Shown: positions 7,948 to 16,484 of the stretch, in pieces
How the letters are laid out: every line of letters begins with the position of its first letter
How positions within the stretch are numbered: the stretch's first letter is position 1
DNA from: Insolitispirillum peregrinum
Lineage (GTDB): Bacteria > Pseudomonadota > Alphaproteobacteria > Rhodospirillales > Rhodospirillaceae
Assembly: GCF_042665255.1 (NCBI RefSeq)
Contig: NZ_JBHTCD010000028.1
Length of the DNA: 64,000 nt
Direction: 5' to 3' (one strand)
Made by a program: the position numbers and the translations under genes
Notes under the pieces: model-generated
What the model saw: only the letters and a program-made list of their open reading frames with translations
Told to the model about the DNA's origin: nothing
Databases searched by the model: none

Positions 7948-8262
7948 TTACTGGCCCAGCCCCACCTTGCGGGCGGCATCGAGCAGTTTGGCCGACTTGT
8001 GGGACTGGCAATAGCTGCTCAGTTGATCGACGAAGGTGCTCAGGTTGCTCCAGTTCAGCACCGTGTCCCCGGACACCCCACTGAGATAGCCATCCAGCCA
8101 CAGCATCATCCCGGCCATGTCATCGGCTCCGGCGGTATCTGCGGCGCTCAACAGCTCGCCACAGGTCGCGCTTCCGAAATCGATGTTTTCGTCCTGTGCC
8201 GCCAGTGCCGGTGCCGCCATCAGCGCGCCACAGACCACCCCCACAGCAAACAGCTTTTTCAT
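7948..8262 (-). CDS. HdeA/HdeB-like periplasmic protein, copy 2
   Basis: A 104-residue exported protein with signal peptide MKKLFAVGVVCGALMAAPALAA. The start at 8262 has GGGGA about 7 bases upstream. The mature domain has ATCGELLSA, MLWLDGYLSGVSGD, a second Cys in SSYCQSHK, and LLDAARKVG, matching the HdeA/B family pattern and copy 1. It follows the TMEM43-family gene by 26 bases on the same strand and may be co-transcribed. The proposed role is a periplasmic stress chaperone (family-based inference). Confidence 0.82.
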   Translation of the reverse strand: MKKLFAVGVVCGALMAAPALAAQDENIDFGSATCGELLSAADTAGADDMAGMMLWLDGYLSGVSGDTVLNWSNLSTFVDQLSSYCQSHKSAKLLDAARKVGLGQ

Positions 8263-8288
8263 CCTCAGTCCCCTTTCCCCAAGGCAGG

Positions 8289-9476
8289 CTACAGCAACGC
8301 CTGCCGACGCTGCCGCAGCAGCCACGAGCCCCCTGCAATCAGGATGGCCAAGACGATCAAGGCCCCGCCAATCAGCGGCCGATAGGCCAGCCAGGCGATG
8401 GCGATGGTCAACACACTGCCGGTCAGGGCCATGACCAGCGCCAACAGGGTGACGCCGATATCGACCAGCGTTCCCAGCGGCGGGATCAACGACGCCAGAA
8501 CCTCCAGAATATCCATCCCGGCACGGAAGCCGAACAGCATCACCAACAGCCCGACCAGACGCAGCCCCCAGGTCAGCAGGGCATTGTCATCATTGGCGGT
8601 GCGAAACAGCGAGGCGGCCTCGACCTGCCCGTACTGCACCAGTTCGACCTCGCCGGTCGGGGTGGCAAAGGGCACAAAGCTGTCGCCATATTGCTGGGAT
8701 ACCAAGGTAATCATCGCCGGTTCGGCCTCGCTGAACCGAATGCGCATGTCGCCAATCTGCGGTGACTCCGGGTTCTTGCCCAGATACAGCCAGTCACCGC
8801 GCACCGACAGCGGCAGCCCGGCCAGCCGTTCCGGCAGCGCCCGACCGATTTCCGATGGCGGCAAGGGATGAACCATCGTCAACGCCGAGCGCAGGCTGGC
8901 CGACAACCGGAACGCCCCGACGGTCACCGTCTGCGCCTGCCATGTCTGGCTGCTGACCGGCATGTCCGGCGGATTGGCATGACCAGAGGGCGCATGAAAG
9001 CTGGCCGAACTGATCAGCCCTTCATGCCAGCCCTTGGCATAGCGGTAGGTGGTGATGGTTTCGCTGTGGCCCCCCGGCTTTTCGTGCGTTTCCGACGAGG
9101 TTTCCTCGTGCCACTGGTACATCTCGACCAGCCGCTCCAGCCGCAGGACGCCCGGACGCGCAACGCCAAACACCGAATCGCGCAGGGTATCACGGGTGGT
9201 CGCCAAGCCGCTGAGGTGAACCAGACGGCCCGCATTGGCCGGATCAACCCGATCAGCGGCAACACTGACCACCGCCTCGGCCCCGCTGGCCAAAGCCTTG
9301 GCGCGATCCACCGCCCGGCCTTCGTTCCACGACAGCAGGACAACTGCCAGAATGATCAGGATCGGCCCGATCACCAGCCCCTTCAGCGCCTCGATAATCC
9401 GGCCACCCCAACTGGTCGAGGTGACCTCGGTCACGCTGTCGGAACCATTCCCCTCATCCCCGGATGTCTCCTGCAT
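8289..9476 (-). CDS. TMEM43-family integral membrane protein
   Basis: A 395-residue protein with an N-terminal membrane segment (about 33-50, LVIGPILIILAVVLLSWNEGRAV), a large loop of about 220 residues, and three or four C-terminal membrane helices (about 290-390). SWNEGRAV after the first helix, the central soluble domain and the C-terminal helix cluster match the bacterial members of the TMEM43/LUMA (DUF1625) family. The function in bacteria is unknown. Its last 25 bases or so exist as a remnant at 7600-7632. Confidence 0.8.
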   Translation of the reverse strand: MQETSGDEGNGSDSVTEVTSTSWGGRIIEALKGLVIGPILIILAVVLLSWNEGRAVDRAKALASGAEAVVSVAADRVDPANAGRLVHLSGLATTRDTLRDSVFGVARPGVLRLERLVEMYQWHEETSSETHEKPGGHSETITTYRYAKGWHEGLISSASFHAPSGHANPPDMPVSSQTWQAQTVTVGAFRLSASLRSALTMVHPLPPSEIGRALPERLAGLPLSVRGDWLYLGKNPESPQIGDMRIRFSEAEPAMITLVSQQYGDSFVPFATPTGEVELVQYGQVEAASLFRTANDDNALLTWGLRLVGLLVMLFGFRAGMDILEVLASLIPPLGTLVDIGVTLLALVMALTGSVLTIAIAWLAYRPLIGGALIVLAILIAGGSWLLRQRRQALL

Positions 9477-9568
9477 CGGAGGCCCCCCTTTTCACCACCA
9501 CCCTGCCCCTGAATAGAACAGATTATTCAGGATTTCTCCACAACAATACTGTTAAAGTCAAACCGTAA

Positions 9569-9742
9569 TCACCCCCGCGCCCCCTCCCGCGCCATAATCA
9601 TTTTGACCACCTGCCCGGCCTTCACCGGATCATTTTCCTGCAACTGGTTCAACAAGCGGAACCAGTCGCGGTTCCAGCGGTCAAAGGGAAAGCTGCGGGC
9701 CAGACTGTCAACGGTTTCGCCGGGTCGGACATAGGTCACCAC
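9569..9742 (-). pseudogene. Orphan LysM-like C-terminal fragment, probably from an M48-type peptidase
   Basis: A 57-codon frame from a possible GTG encodes VVTYVRPGETVDSLARSF, then DWFRLLNQL and KAGQVVKMIMA, which resembles the short C-terminal module of TPR-type M48 metallopeptidases. The frame is open only back to two TGA codons at about 9767-9772, and no catalytic domain is present nearby. It is most likely a leftover gene end, though a small independent gene starting at GTG 9742 cannot be excluded. Confidence 0.45.
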
Positions 9743-9756
9743 CAGAGCAAACAGCC

Positions 9757-10110
9757 TTATGCCTCATCATTCCGGGTAGCCTGAACGCGCTTTTCAGCGC
9801 GCAGAAAACCACGCCAAACGGAATTGGATATCTCTTCCAACCAACGCAAGGTCCGTTTGGTAGTAGATTGTTTCATTGTACGAACAAGATATTCAGTAAT
9901 GGATTTGCCAACAGGAAGAGTTGCCAGTGCCTCAAAGTCCACAGGCCCCTCCCCGACCGCTCCCGGAGGCATCCTGTCATATATATCTTCACAGACACCC
10001 CGGATAATCCTGAGCAGATCATCATAGCTTATTTCCGGATGGCGCTCCTCGCCTTCAATCCGGACAAGTTTTTCCTGTTGATCGTCTCCTCGATGCGCCC
10101 GCTTCATCAT
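9757..10110 (-). CDS. Hypothetical small cytoplasmic protein
   Basis: A 117-residue protein (MMKRAHRGDDQQEK...) with no signal peptide, membrane segment or motif I recognise. The tandem ATG at 10110 is chosen because AAGGGGACTG stands just before it. The leader sequence (CAGTCCCCTTTCCC on the + strand, then GCCTGCCGAC) is shared with HdeA-like copy 2, so its 5' region seems copied from there. Base composition is somewhat less GC-rich than its neighbours. Confidence 0.6.
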   Translation of the reverse strand: MMKRAHRGDDQQEKLVRIEGEERHPEISYDDLLRIIRGVCEDIYDRMPPGAVGEGPVDFEALATLPVGKSITEYLVRTMKQSTTKRTLRWLEEISNSVWRGFLRAEKRVQATRNDEA

Positions 10111-10172
10111 CAGTCCCCTTTCCCTGAGGCCGGCGACCATGGCGCCTGCCGACAAAGCCACAAGCTAAAGCC

Positions 10173-10454
10173 TTACTGACAGCTGTAATAGGCCCGGTCC
10201 GGGGTGGCCATGGTACACTGCCAGCGGGTTACCCCCGAAAAGCGGGCATGGCGTTTGGTTTTGGCGCATTCCTGCTCGGCCATCGCCTGCAACTGGGCCG
10301 CCGAGGTCACATCGGGGTCATAGCAGATCACCGGCCGGTCAGGCCGGGATTCTCCCCGCGTGGTCTGGGTTCCGGCTTCGCGGCGGCTGTCCACCCACGG
10401 AGCCCCGCTACATCCAGCCAGCAGGATCGCCTGCCCCAGCACGACAGCCAGCAT
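10173..10454 (-). CDS. Small lipoprotein of unknown function
   Basis: From ATG 10454 the chain (93 residues) begins MLAVVLGQAILLAGCSGAPW: a short hydrophobic segment ending in a lipobox LLAGC, so a lipoprotein is likely. GTG 10457 or a longer start within the 10565 frame (preceded by basic GRWGRR) is also possible and would give a better n-region. The mature part has four Cys and ends RAYYSCQ; I do not recognise a family. Confidence 0.6.
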   Translation of the reverse strand: MLAVVLGQAILLAGCSGAPWVDSRREAGTQTTRGESRPDRPVICYDPDVTSAAQLQAMAEQECAKTKRHARFSGVTRWQCTMATPDRAYYSCQ

Positions 10455-10744
10455 CACCCGCCGCCCCCACCGGCCTGAACGGTCAGGGCGGCCAGAGGCA
10501 GAGTATTCGCAGGAAGAAAGATGCAGACCGGACACAGGCAGCCCCTTGGCGACAGAACAGCACAAAGACGCCCCCTTTTACTCCCGCTGGCCGCCGATGG
10601 AAACAGCCAGCTTGCCGCACATCCGATAAATACACGGCCATACCAATACCCCATCTCTGGGCACTGGCGTTCTGCCCCCCTGCTGGGTATGATCAATTAC
10701 CGCCGATTCCGCTAAATCATATCTTCAGAACCGGATTGTTGCCC

Positions 10745-12475
10745 ATGGACAAAACGTCTCCCAGCACAATCGACCAGAGTTCTCCCTCTGATCCCTTGGC
10801 ACCACCCCCCTTTCGTCCTGCCCCCCTGCCATGGTGGGGCCTGTTCATTCCCAAACTGTTCACCGTCCTGCGCGAAGGCTATGGCGCAACGATGTTCCGC
10901 GGCGACCTGATCGCCGGGCTGACCGTTGCCGTGGTGGCCCTGCCGCTGTCGATGGCACTGGCCATCGCCTCGGGGACCACCCCCGACCGTGGGCTGATCA
11001 CCGCCGTGATTGCCGGGTTCCTGATTTCGGCCCTTGGCGGCTCGCGGTTCCAGATTGGCGGACCGACCGGTGCCTTTGTGGTGATCGTCTATGACATCAT
11101 CCACCGCCACGGATACGACGGACTGGTGATTGCCACCCTGATTGCCGGGGTGATGCTGATAGCGTTCGGGCTGGCCCGGCTGGGAACCTATATCAAGTAC
11201 ATTCCCTATCCGGTGATCACCGGCTTTACCTCGGGGATTGCCCTGATCATCTTTTCCAGCCAGATCAATGACCTGTTCGGTCTGAAGATCAAGGATGCCC
11301 CGCCGGAATTCATCGACAAATGGCATGTGCTGTTGCAGGCCCTGCCCAACCTTGACCTGCCAACCACCGGCGTTGCCGCCTGTACCCTGGGCCTGATCCT
11401 GCTGGCCCGCCGCCTGCGTCCGACCTGGCCTGCGTTCCTGATCGGGGTGACCGGGGGGGCTGTTGCGGTGTGGGCCTTTCAGTTGCCGGTCGAAACCATT
11501 GGCAGCCGCTTTGGCGGCATCCCGCAGACCCTGCCCGCGCCCCATCTGCCTGCGGTATCGCTGGAAAAAATCCGCGCCCTGCTCCCCGAAGCCCTGACCA
11601 TTGCCTTGCTGGCGGGCATCGAAAGCCTGCTGTCGGCGGTGGTGGCCGATGGCATGACCGGCCGCAAGCACCGTTCCAACTGCGAGCTGGTTGGTCAGGG
11701 CATTGCCAACGTTGCCGCCGGGATGATGGGCGGTTTTTGTGCCACCGGGGCCATCGCCCGCACCGCCACCAACATCCGCTCGGGCGCCCGCTCGCCGGTG
11801 GCCGGGATGATCCATGCTCTGGCGCTGCTGGCCTTCATTCTGGTGGCCGCTCCGCTGGCCTCATACCTGCCGCTGGCCAGTCTGGCGGCAACGCTGGTGG
11901 TGGTGGCGTGGAACATGAGTGAATACCAGCACTTTCGCCACCTGTTGCACTCCCCGCCCGGCGACCGGCTGATGCTGTTGACCACCTTTGGCCTGACCGT
12001 GCTGGTCGATCTGACGGTAGCCATTCAGGTCGGAGTGGTGATGGCCGCCATCCTGTTCATGCACCGCATGGCCCATGCCGTCGAAGCCGAAAGCGGCGTC
12101 AAGCTGATTGCCGAAGACGTCAATGAATTCGCCGACACCGAGCGCACCGCCTATGAGCCAAGCGCCCCGACCACCGGGCGCAATCAAGCCGCAACGGTGG
12201 TTTACACCATCAACGGGCCGTTCTTTTTCGGCGTTGCCTCCAAGGTTGGCGACGTGCTGGAGCAGATCGGCAAGCCGCCCAAGGTGTTCATCATCGACAT
12301 GCACAACGTGCCGGTGATTGACGCCACCGCCACCCACGCCCTGCAAGCCGCCATTGCCACCTGCCACCAGCATGGCACCATTGTCCAGTTGCGCGGCGTC
12401 CGCCCCATGCCACGGACTGTTTTGCAGGACATGGGACTGGTTGACGGAACAGACGTGCAATTTGTCGATGCCTGA
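10745..12475 (+). CDS. SulP-family anion transporter with STAS domain
   Basis: A 576-residue membrane protein. It has the SulP N-terminal motif region (RGDLIAGLTVAVVALPLSMALAIASG), about 12 hydrophobic segments to residue 425, the signature region ESLLSAVVADGMTG, then a cytoplasmic STAS domain (about 470-570, VVYTINGPFFFG, VFIIDMHNVPVIDATATHAL). SulP proteins move sulfate, bicarbonate or dicarboxylates, often with Na+ or H+; the substrate here is not evident. ATG 10745 is preferred to the TTG at 10736. It is monocistronic and convergent with nothing. Confidence 0.92.
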   Translation: MDKTSPSTIDQSSPSDPLAPPPFRPAPLPWWGLFIPKLFTVLREGYGATMFRGDLIAGLTVAVVALPLSMALAIASGTTPDRGLITAVIAGFLISALGGSRFQIGGPTGAFVVIVYDIIHRHGYDGLVIATLIAGVMLIAFGLARLGTYIKYIPYPVITGFTSGIALIIFSSQINDLFGLKIKDAPPEFIDKWHVLLQALPNLDLPTTGVAACTLGLILLARRLRPTWPAFLIGVTGGAVAVWAFQLPVETIGSRFGGIPQTLPAPHLPAVSLEKIRALLPEALTIALLAGIESLLSAVVADGMTGRKHRSNCELVGQGIANVAAGMMGGFCATGAIARTATNIRSGARSPVAGMIHALALLAFILVAAPLASYLPLASLAATLVVVAWNMSEYQHFRHLLHSPPGDRLMLLTTFGLTVLVDLTVAIQVGVVMAAILFMHRMAHAVEAESGVKLIAEDVNEFADTERTAYEPSAPTTGRNQAATVVYTINGPFFFGVASKVGDVLEQIGKPPKVFIIDMHNVPVIDATATHALQAAIATCHQHGTIVQLRGVRPMPRTVLQDMGLVDGTDVQFVDA

Positions 12476-12583
12476 TCTTTGCCCGGATGTCAGGCTTTCC
12501 CTTGCCGGAGCAGGCCACCGGCGCTAGATGAAGGCGACGGCTTTGGTTCGCCGCCTTTCCTCTCTTCCGAGGTATCAGTGTAC

Positions 12584-13828
12584 ATGCCCGCAGCCCCTCT
12601 TCCGCTCAACGAAGCCGCCCGCCTTGCCGCCCTGCGCCGCTATGGCATCCTCGACAGCGAAAGCAGTCCGGCCTTTGACGCCCTGACCCGACTGGCAGCC
12701 CGCCTGTTTGATGTCCCGGTCGCCGTGGTCTCGCTGGTCGATGAAGACCGCCAGTGGTTCAAGGCACGGGTCGGCATGGATGCCTGCCAGACTCCGCGCG
12801 ATCATGCCTTTTGTGCCTGGGCGCTGCTGGAACCGGATATCCTGGAAGTCCTCGACCCGCTCGGCGATCCGCGCTTTGCCGACAACCCGCTGGTCACCGG
12901 GGACATGCGGGTGCGCTATTATGCCGGTGCGCCGCTGATCAATCCCGACGGGTTGGTGATGGGAACCCTGTGCCTGTTTGACACCAGACTGCGCCCGGCC
13001 CTCAGCGAACAACAGCGGGAAACCCTGCGGACGCTGGCCGATGCGGTGATGGGGGAACTGAATCAGCATGCCGCCCGCCTGCAAAGCGACCTCGCCCTGT
13101 CGGCGGCACGCGACCTCAACACCCTGGCGCGCGAACGCCTGAGCGGGCTGGCCGAGTCCTTCAACACCCCGCTGACCGCCCTGCTCGGCTATGGACAACT
13201 GCTGTACAGTGCCACCCATACCGGCAGCAGCGACCCCAAACTGGAAACGCTTGGCCGCTATGCCGATGCCATCCAGAGCGCCGGGAAATCCCTGCTGGAA
13301 CTGGTCAACACCACCCTCGAAGCCATGCGTGCCCACCATGGGTCGATTGACCAGAACAACGCTGGCTCGGTCGCCAACCTGCACAGCCTGCTCGACGAGG
13401 TCCACACCCTGACTGCTCCGCTGGCCGAACAGCGCGGCATGACCATGCGCCTCAGCCTGACCTCGCCGCTGTGGGTCAAGGGCGACCCCATCCGCCTGAA
13501 ACAGATGGTGCTGGCACTGGTCGCCAATGCCCTGAAACACGCCGGACGCGGGGTGATCGACCTCAATGCCCATCCGTCCGACGACGGGCGCACCATCACC
13601 CTGACCGTCAGCGATCAGGGACCGGGTCTGCCGCCTGCGATGGCCAGTCTGCTCGACCCGGCACCGTTGACTGACCCGGCCTTGCTGGCACATCGGGGCG
13701 GGCTGACGGTGGTACGCACCATGGCGGCCATGCAGGGCTTTGGACTGGCTGTCACTTCGACACCCGGCATTGGCTGCATGATCCAGATCAACGCCCGTCG
13801 CCACCAGCCGGAGCTGGTGAGCGCCTGA
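12584..13828 (+). CDS. GAF-domain histidine-kinase-like protein lacking the phospho-acceptor His
   Basis: A 414-residue soluble protein: GAF domain (about 20-160, FDALTRLAARLFDVPVAVVSLVDEDRQWFKARVG, typical of small GAF sensors), a HisKA-like helix pair (about 185-250) and a HATPase domain (about 290-405). The usual SHELRTPL box reads AESFNTPL, so Glu stands where the phosphorylated His should be. The N-box VANALKHA and G1 DQGPGLPP are present, but the G2 box (HRGGLTVV) is degenerate. It is probably a pseudokinase or regulatory partner, with loss seen directly and role inferred. The start is chosen at the GAF domain; upstream codons are not convincing. The 3' end overlaps the convergent TetR gene by 41 bases. 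Confidence 0.8.
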   Translation: MPAAPLPLNEAARLAALRRYGILDSESSPAFDALTRLAARLFDVPVAVVSLVDEDRQWFKARVGMDACQTPRDHAFCAWALLEPDILEVLDPLGDPRFADNPLVTGDMRVRYYAGAPLINPDGLVMGTLCLFDTRLRPALSEQQRETLRTLADAVMGELNQHAARLQSDLALSAARDLNTLARERLSGLAESFNTPLTALLGYGQLLYSATHTGSSDPKLETLGRYADAIQSAGKSLLELVNTTLEAMRAHHGSIDQNNAGSVANLHSLLDEVHTLTAPLAEQRGMTMRLSLTSPLWVKGDPIRLKQMVLALVANALKHAGRGVIDLNAHPSDDGRTITLTVSDQGPGLPPAMASLLDPAPLTDPALLAHRGGLTVVRTMAAMQGFGLAVTSTPGIGCMIQINARRHQPELVSA

Positions 13829-14426
13829 TGGCATCGAGGGCGGCCATCAGGCTGCCCTCGATGTGGCGATATGCCCGGGTGCAAAACGCGGCGTGGCCGT
13901 CCCCCAGCCGCAAAAAATCGGCGATCAGCACGTCGGCCAGGCCATGGAGCTGGGTCCAGGCCATCAGGGCCAGAAAGCCAACCTGCCCTTCATCGTCGAT
14001 CCCCTGCGCGCGGGCCCGCTGCCTTACCTCGGCCAGCAGGGGGGCAAAAGCCTCTGCCGAAATCGCATACAGTGCGGTATTGGCCGGGTTGCGGGCGGCA
14101 CTGGACTGATGGATCAGCCGGAACAGGTTCGGATGATCCAGCGCAAAGCCGGTATAGGCCGCACACAGCCCCTCCAGACCACCTCCTGCCTGCCCGGCGG
14201 CCAGACAGCGATCGCGCAGCAGGGCATAGCCTTCGGCCATCACCGCCAGTTCCAGCGCCTGCCGGTCAGCGAAGTGGTGATAGGGCGCGGCCTCGGAAAT
14301 GCCCAGAGAGCGCGCCAGCTTGCGGATGCTGAGGTCCGCAGGCGGGTGATCGGCCAGAAACGCCACCGCGGCTGCAATCAGCGCCTGCCGCAGGTCTCCG
14401 TGATGATATTTGCCCTTGCCGCTCAT
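13788..14426 (-). CDS. TetR-family transcriptional regulator
   Basis: A 212-residue regulator. The N-terminal HTH (LRQALIAAAVAFLADHPPADLSIRKLARSLGISEAAPYHHFADRQAL) is typical, and the C-terminal part (HPNLFRLIHQSS, FLALMAWTQLHGLADVL) resembles the WHG ligand-binding group. ATG 14426 has GAGGGACGG just upstream; an in-frame start at 14474 would overlap the preceding gene. It follows the small gene 14434-14745 by 7 bases, so the two form an operon. Target and ligand are unknown. Confidence 0.88.
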   Translation of the reverse strand: MSGKGKYHHGDLRQALIAAAVAFLADHPPADLSIRKLARSLGISEAAPYHHFADRQALELAVMAEGYALLRDRCLAAGQAGGGLEGLCAAYTGFALDHPNLFRLIHQSSAARNPANTALYAISAEAFAPLLAEVRQRARAQGIDDEGQVGFLALMAWTQLHGLADVLIADFLRLGDGHAAFCTRAYRHIEGSLMAALDAIRRSPAPAGGDGR

Positions 14427-14433
14427 CCGTCCC

Positions 14434-14745
14434 TCACCCGAATGCCGGAACAGGACGACGGAGATCGGGGTCATTGTGCAGAAAGCTGAGTGTCAGCCGC
14501 GCGGCGACATCCTCGCTCCCCTGCCCGTGCAGCTCTGGCGGATCATGGATCACGATCCCGGCCTGGTGCAGCGCCTCGATCAGCGCGGGCAGGTTCTGCG
14601 CAGGGACTTCAAAGGCAATCATCGCCAGCATGTTGGAGTAAAGCTGATGGTTGCTGATCCAGCCTCCGGCGTCACTGATGGCGCTGGTCGCATCGAACAG
14701 GGCCAGCGTGTGCTGACGGCGGGTGACTCCGTCCAGACGAATCAT
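14434..14745 (-). CDS. Conserved hypothetical protein co-transcribed with a TetR regulator
   Basis: A 103-residue cytoplasmic protein starting at ATG 14745, which has AGGAAG 8 bases upstream. An internal alternation of hydrophobic strands and a helix (LYSNMLAMIAFEVPAQNLPALIEALHQAGIVI) could be a ferredoxin-like or ACT-like fold, but no residue motif confirms that. It precedes the TetR gene by 7 bases. Function unknown. Confidence 0.7.
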   Translation of the reverse strand: MIRLDGVTRRQHTLALFDATSAISDAGGWISNHQLYSNMLAMIAFEVPAQNLPALIEALHQAGIVIHDPPELHGQGSEDVAARLTLSFLHNDPDLRRPVPAFG

Positions 14746-14866
14746 GGCAAGGCTTCCTTTGGTCACGCATCACGAAAGGCGCAGGCCCGTTGCCGAAAGC
14801 CCGCCCCTCCGTGGTATCTTATCAGTGATAAGATTGCAATCCCCCACCAGCCTTGCGCACGCTGGT

Positions 14867-15154
14867 CTAACGGATGGGGAAATATCCCCGGCCCCGCATG
14901 CAGGCGTCCACGACGGCCTTGTTGCGGCTGGCGGTCTGGCGGCGGTCATATTCGGCAAGACCGGACGACGAGCCGCTGCGGCTGTCATCCCGGCTGACGC
15001 CGGTCTGCTGGTCAGCCAGGCGGCGGCATTCGTTCCAGTCCTTTTCAATTTCGGCATCCGAAGCGCCTTTGCGGGTCCAGTCGGGTTTGGCCGCACAGGC
15101 ACCAAGGCCAACCAGCACGGCGAGGGACAGAACCGACAGTTTCAGGCTGTTCAT
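14867..15154 (-). CDS. Small lipoprotein
   Basis: A 95-residue protein with a signal peptide and lipobox (MNSLKLSVLSLAVLVGLGAC, acylated Cys 20). The mature part is charged and hydrophilic (WTRKGASDAEIEKDWNECRR), ending RGRGYFPIR. Two further Cys may pair. It lies 21 bases downstream of the M23 peptidase gene and is probably in its operon. Function unknown. Confidence 0.75.
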   Translation of the reverse strand: MNSLKLSVLSLAVLVGLGACAAKPDWTRKGASDAEIEKDWNECRRLADQQTGVSRDDSRSGSSSGLAEYDRRQTASRNKAVVDACMRGRGYFPIR

Positions 15155-15175
15155 GGGCAGGAATCCAGAGTTGCG

Positions 15176-16261
15176 TTACGGTTTGGCTGGCGCGATCACC
15201 AGCGGAACATCAAGGGTTTGCACCGTACCATCTTTTGCCTGCTTCAGGGATACGGCAGCGCGATAGGAACCGCTGGGCCAGTGATCTCCGGCCGGGCGGG
15301 CCCCGGCAAAGCCAAACCACTGGGCCTGATCTTTTTCCAGCGTCACATACTGGTCCAGCACAGTGGCTCCATCCGGCGCGGTGATCCCGAAATGAACCTG
15401 ATCGTCCTTGCGAGGGGCGAGAATTTCCGCCCACAGCACCAAAGCCGGAGCATCTGCTGTCGGCATCTGGCGATAGTCACCGTCACGGGCGGCGGTCAGG
15501 TCCGGGCGACTGCTGGCGATCCCGGCATGATAAAATCCGCTCGGCTGCCAGGGCAGAGCCGCCAGTGCCTCGGCATTCCACAGCGGGGCCGCAATGGTGT
15601 TGCAAGCGGTCTGGCCGTCGGTCCCGCTGAATGGATCAATCGAGCGGCCCTGATAACGCACAACGAAATGCAGGTGAGGAAATTCCGACCCGCCCGACAT
15701 GCCGACCAGCCCCAGCGGTTGCCCGGCCTTGACCTTTTCGCCGGTGCGGACGCGCAGGCTGTCCTGACGCAAATGGCAATAGTGCGTTTCCCAGCCATTG
15801 CCATGGTCAATCACCACCCCATTGCCACAGTCCTGCCCCTGGAGGGCTTCGACAGGCTGGCGGCGGGTTCCCAGATCATTCATGCCGTCGCGGGTTGCCT
15901 TGACGGTGCCTGCCGCTGCCGCCAGAACGGCGGTACGGGCGGCAACGGTCATGTCGCGCACAGCGATGTCGGTTCCGTCATGGTCATTGCTGGCCCGTGG
16001 GCCACAGCGATAATCCTGATCAACAGCGGGTGCCGGATCATGATCGGTGGTTCGTGCCAGCACACAGCCGCCTTCGGCCAGTACACAAGCCAGCGGCAGG
16101 CGCAGGACAGGGGCCTTGGGCTGAAAGGTGCTGGTGAACGCCACAGGATACAGCCGCGCAGAAGACACCGCAGGATCAGCGGCATCACCCGGCGAAACCG
16201 CACCGGCGACCAAAACCATCAACAGCGCGTACCGCCAGTGATATCGGGTGAGACGGAACAT
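15176..16261 (-). CDS. Exported M23-family metallopeptidase
   Basis: A 361-residue exported protein (signal peptide about 1-27). The M23/LytM domain (about 90-220) has the zinc ligands in HDGTDIAV (His, Asp) and HLHF (His), plus GNGVVIDHGNGWETHYCHL. These enzymes cut peptidoglycan peptide bridges. A C-terminal beta-rich region of about 130 residues follows (VLDQYVTLEKDQAQWFGFAG), with unknown role. Several Cys suggest disulfides. It is first gene of a two-gene unit with a lipoprotein. Confidence 0.85.
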   Translation of the reverse strand: MFRLTRYHWRYALLMVLVAGAVSPGDAADPAVSSARLYPVAFTSTFQPKAPVLRLPLACVLAEGGCVLARTTDHDPAPAVDQDYRCGPRASNDHDGTDIAVRDMTVAARTAVLAAAAGTVKATRDGMNDLGTRRQPVEALQGQDCGNGVVIDHGNGWETHYCHLRQDSLRVRTGEKVKAGQPLGLVGMSGGSEFPHLHFVVRYQGRSIDPFSGTDGQTACNTIAAPLWNAEALAALPWQPSGFYHAGIASSRPDLTAARDGDYRQMPTADAPALVLWAEILAPRKDDQVHFGITAPDGATVLDQYVTLEKDQAQWFGFAGARPAGDHWPSGSYRAAVSLKQAKDGTVQTLDVPLVIAPAKP

Positions 16262-16484
16262 GATCTGCGATCCCTTTGCAAGGATGATGCGGCCCCTTTT
16301 CTGTCACAAGTATAAACCCGCCACGGCCCCCCGGCATCTTTTTCCTGGCAATGCTGACCGCTCTTTTTGTGCGCTTGCACATTGCCGTTCCGGTTTCTGC
16401 CTGTTACATCGGAGGTCATTTTACGGTGCTCCCGCACAAACCGTGGTGATGGTGCGGGCACATTCCAGACACAACAGGGCCCCC

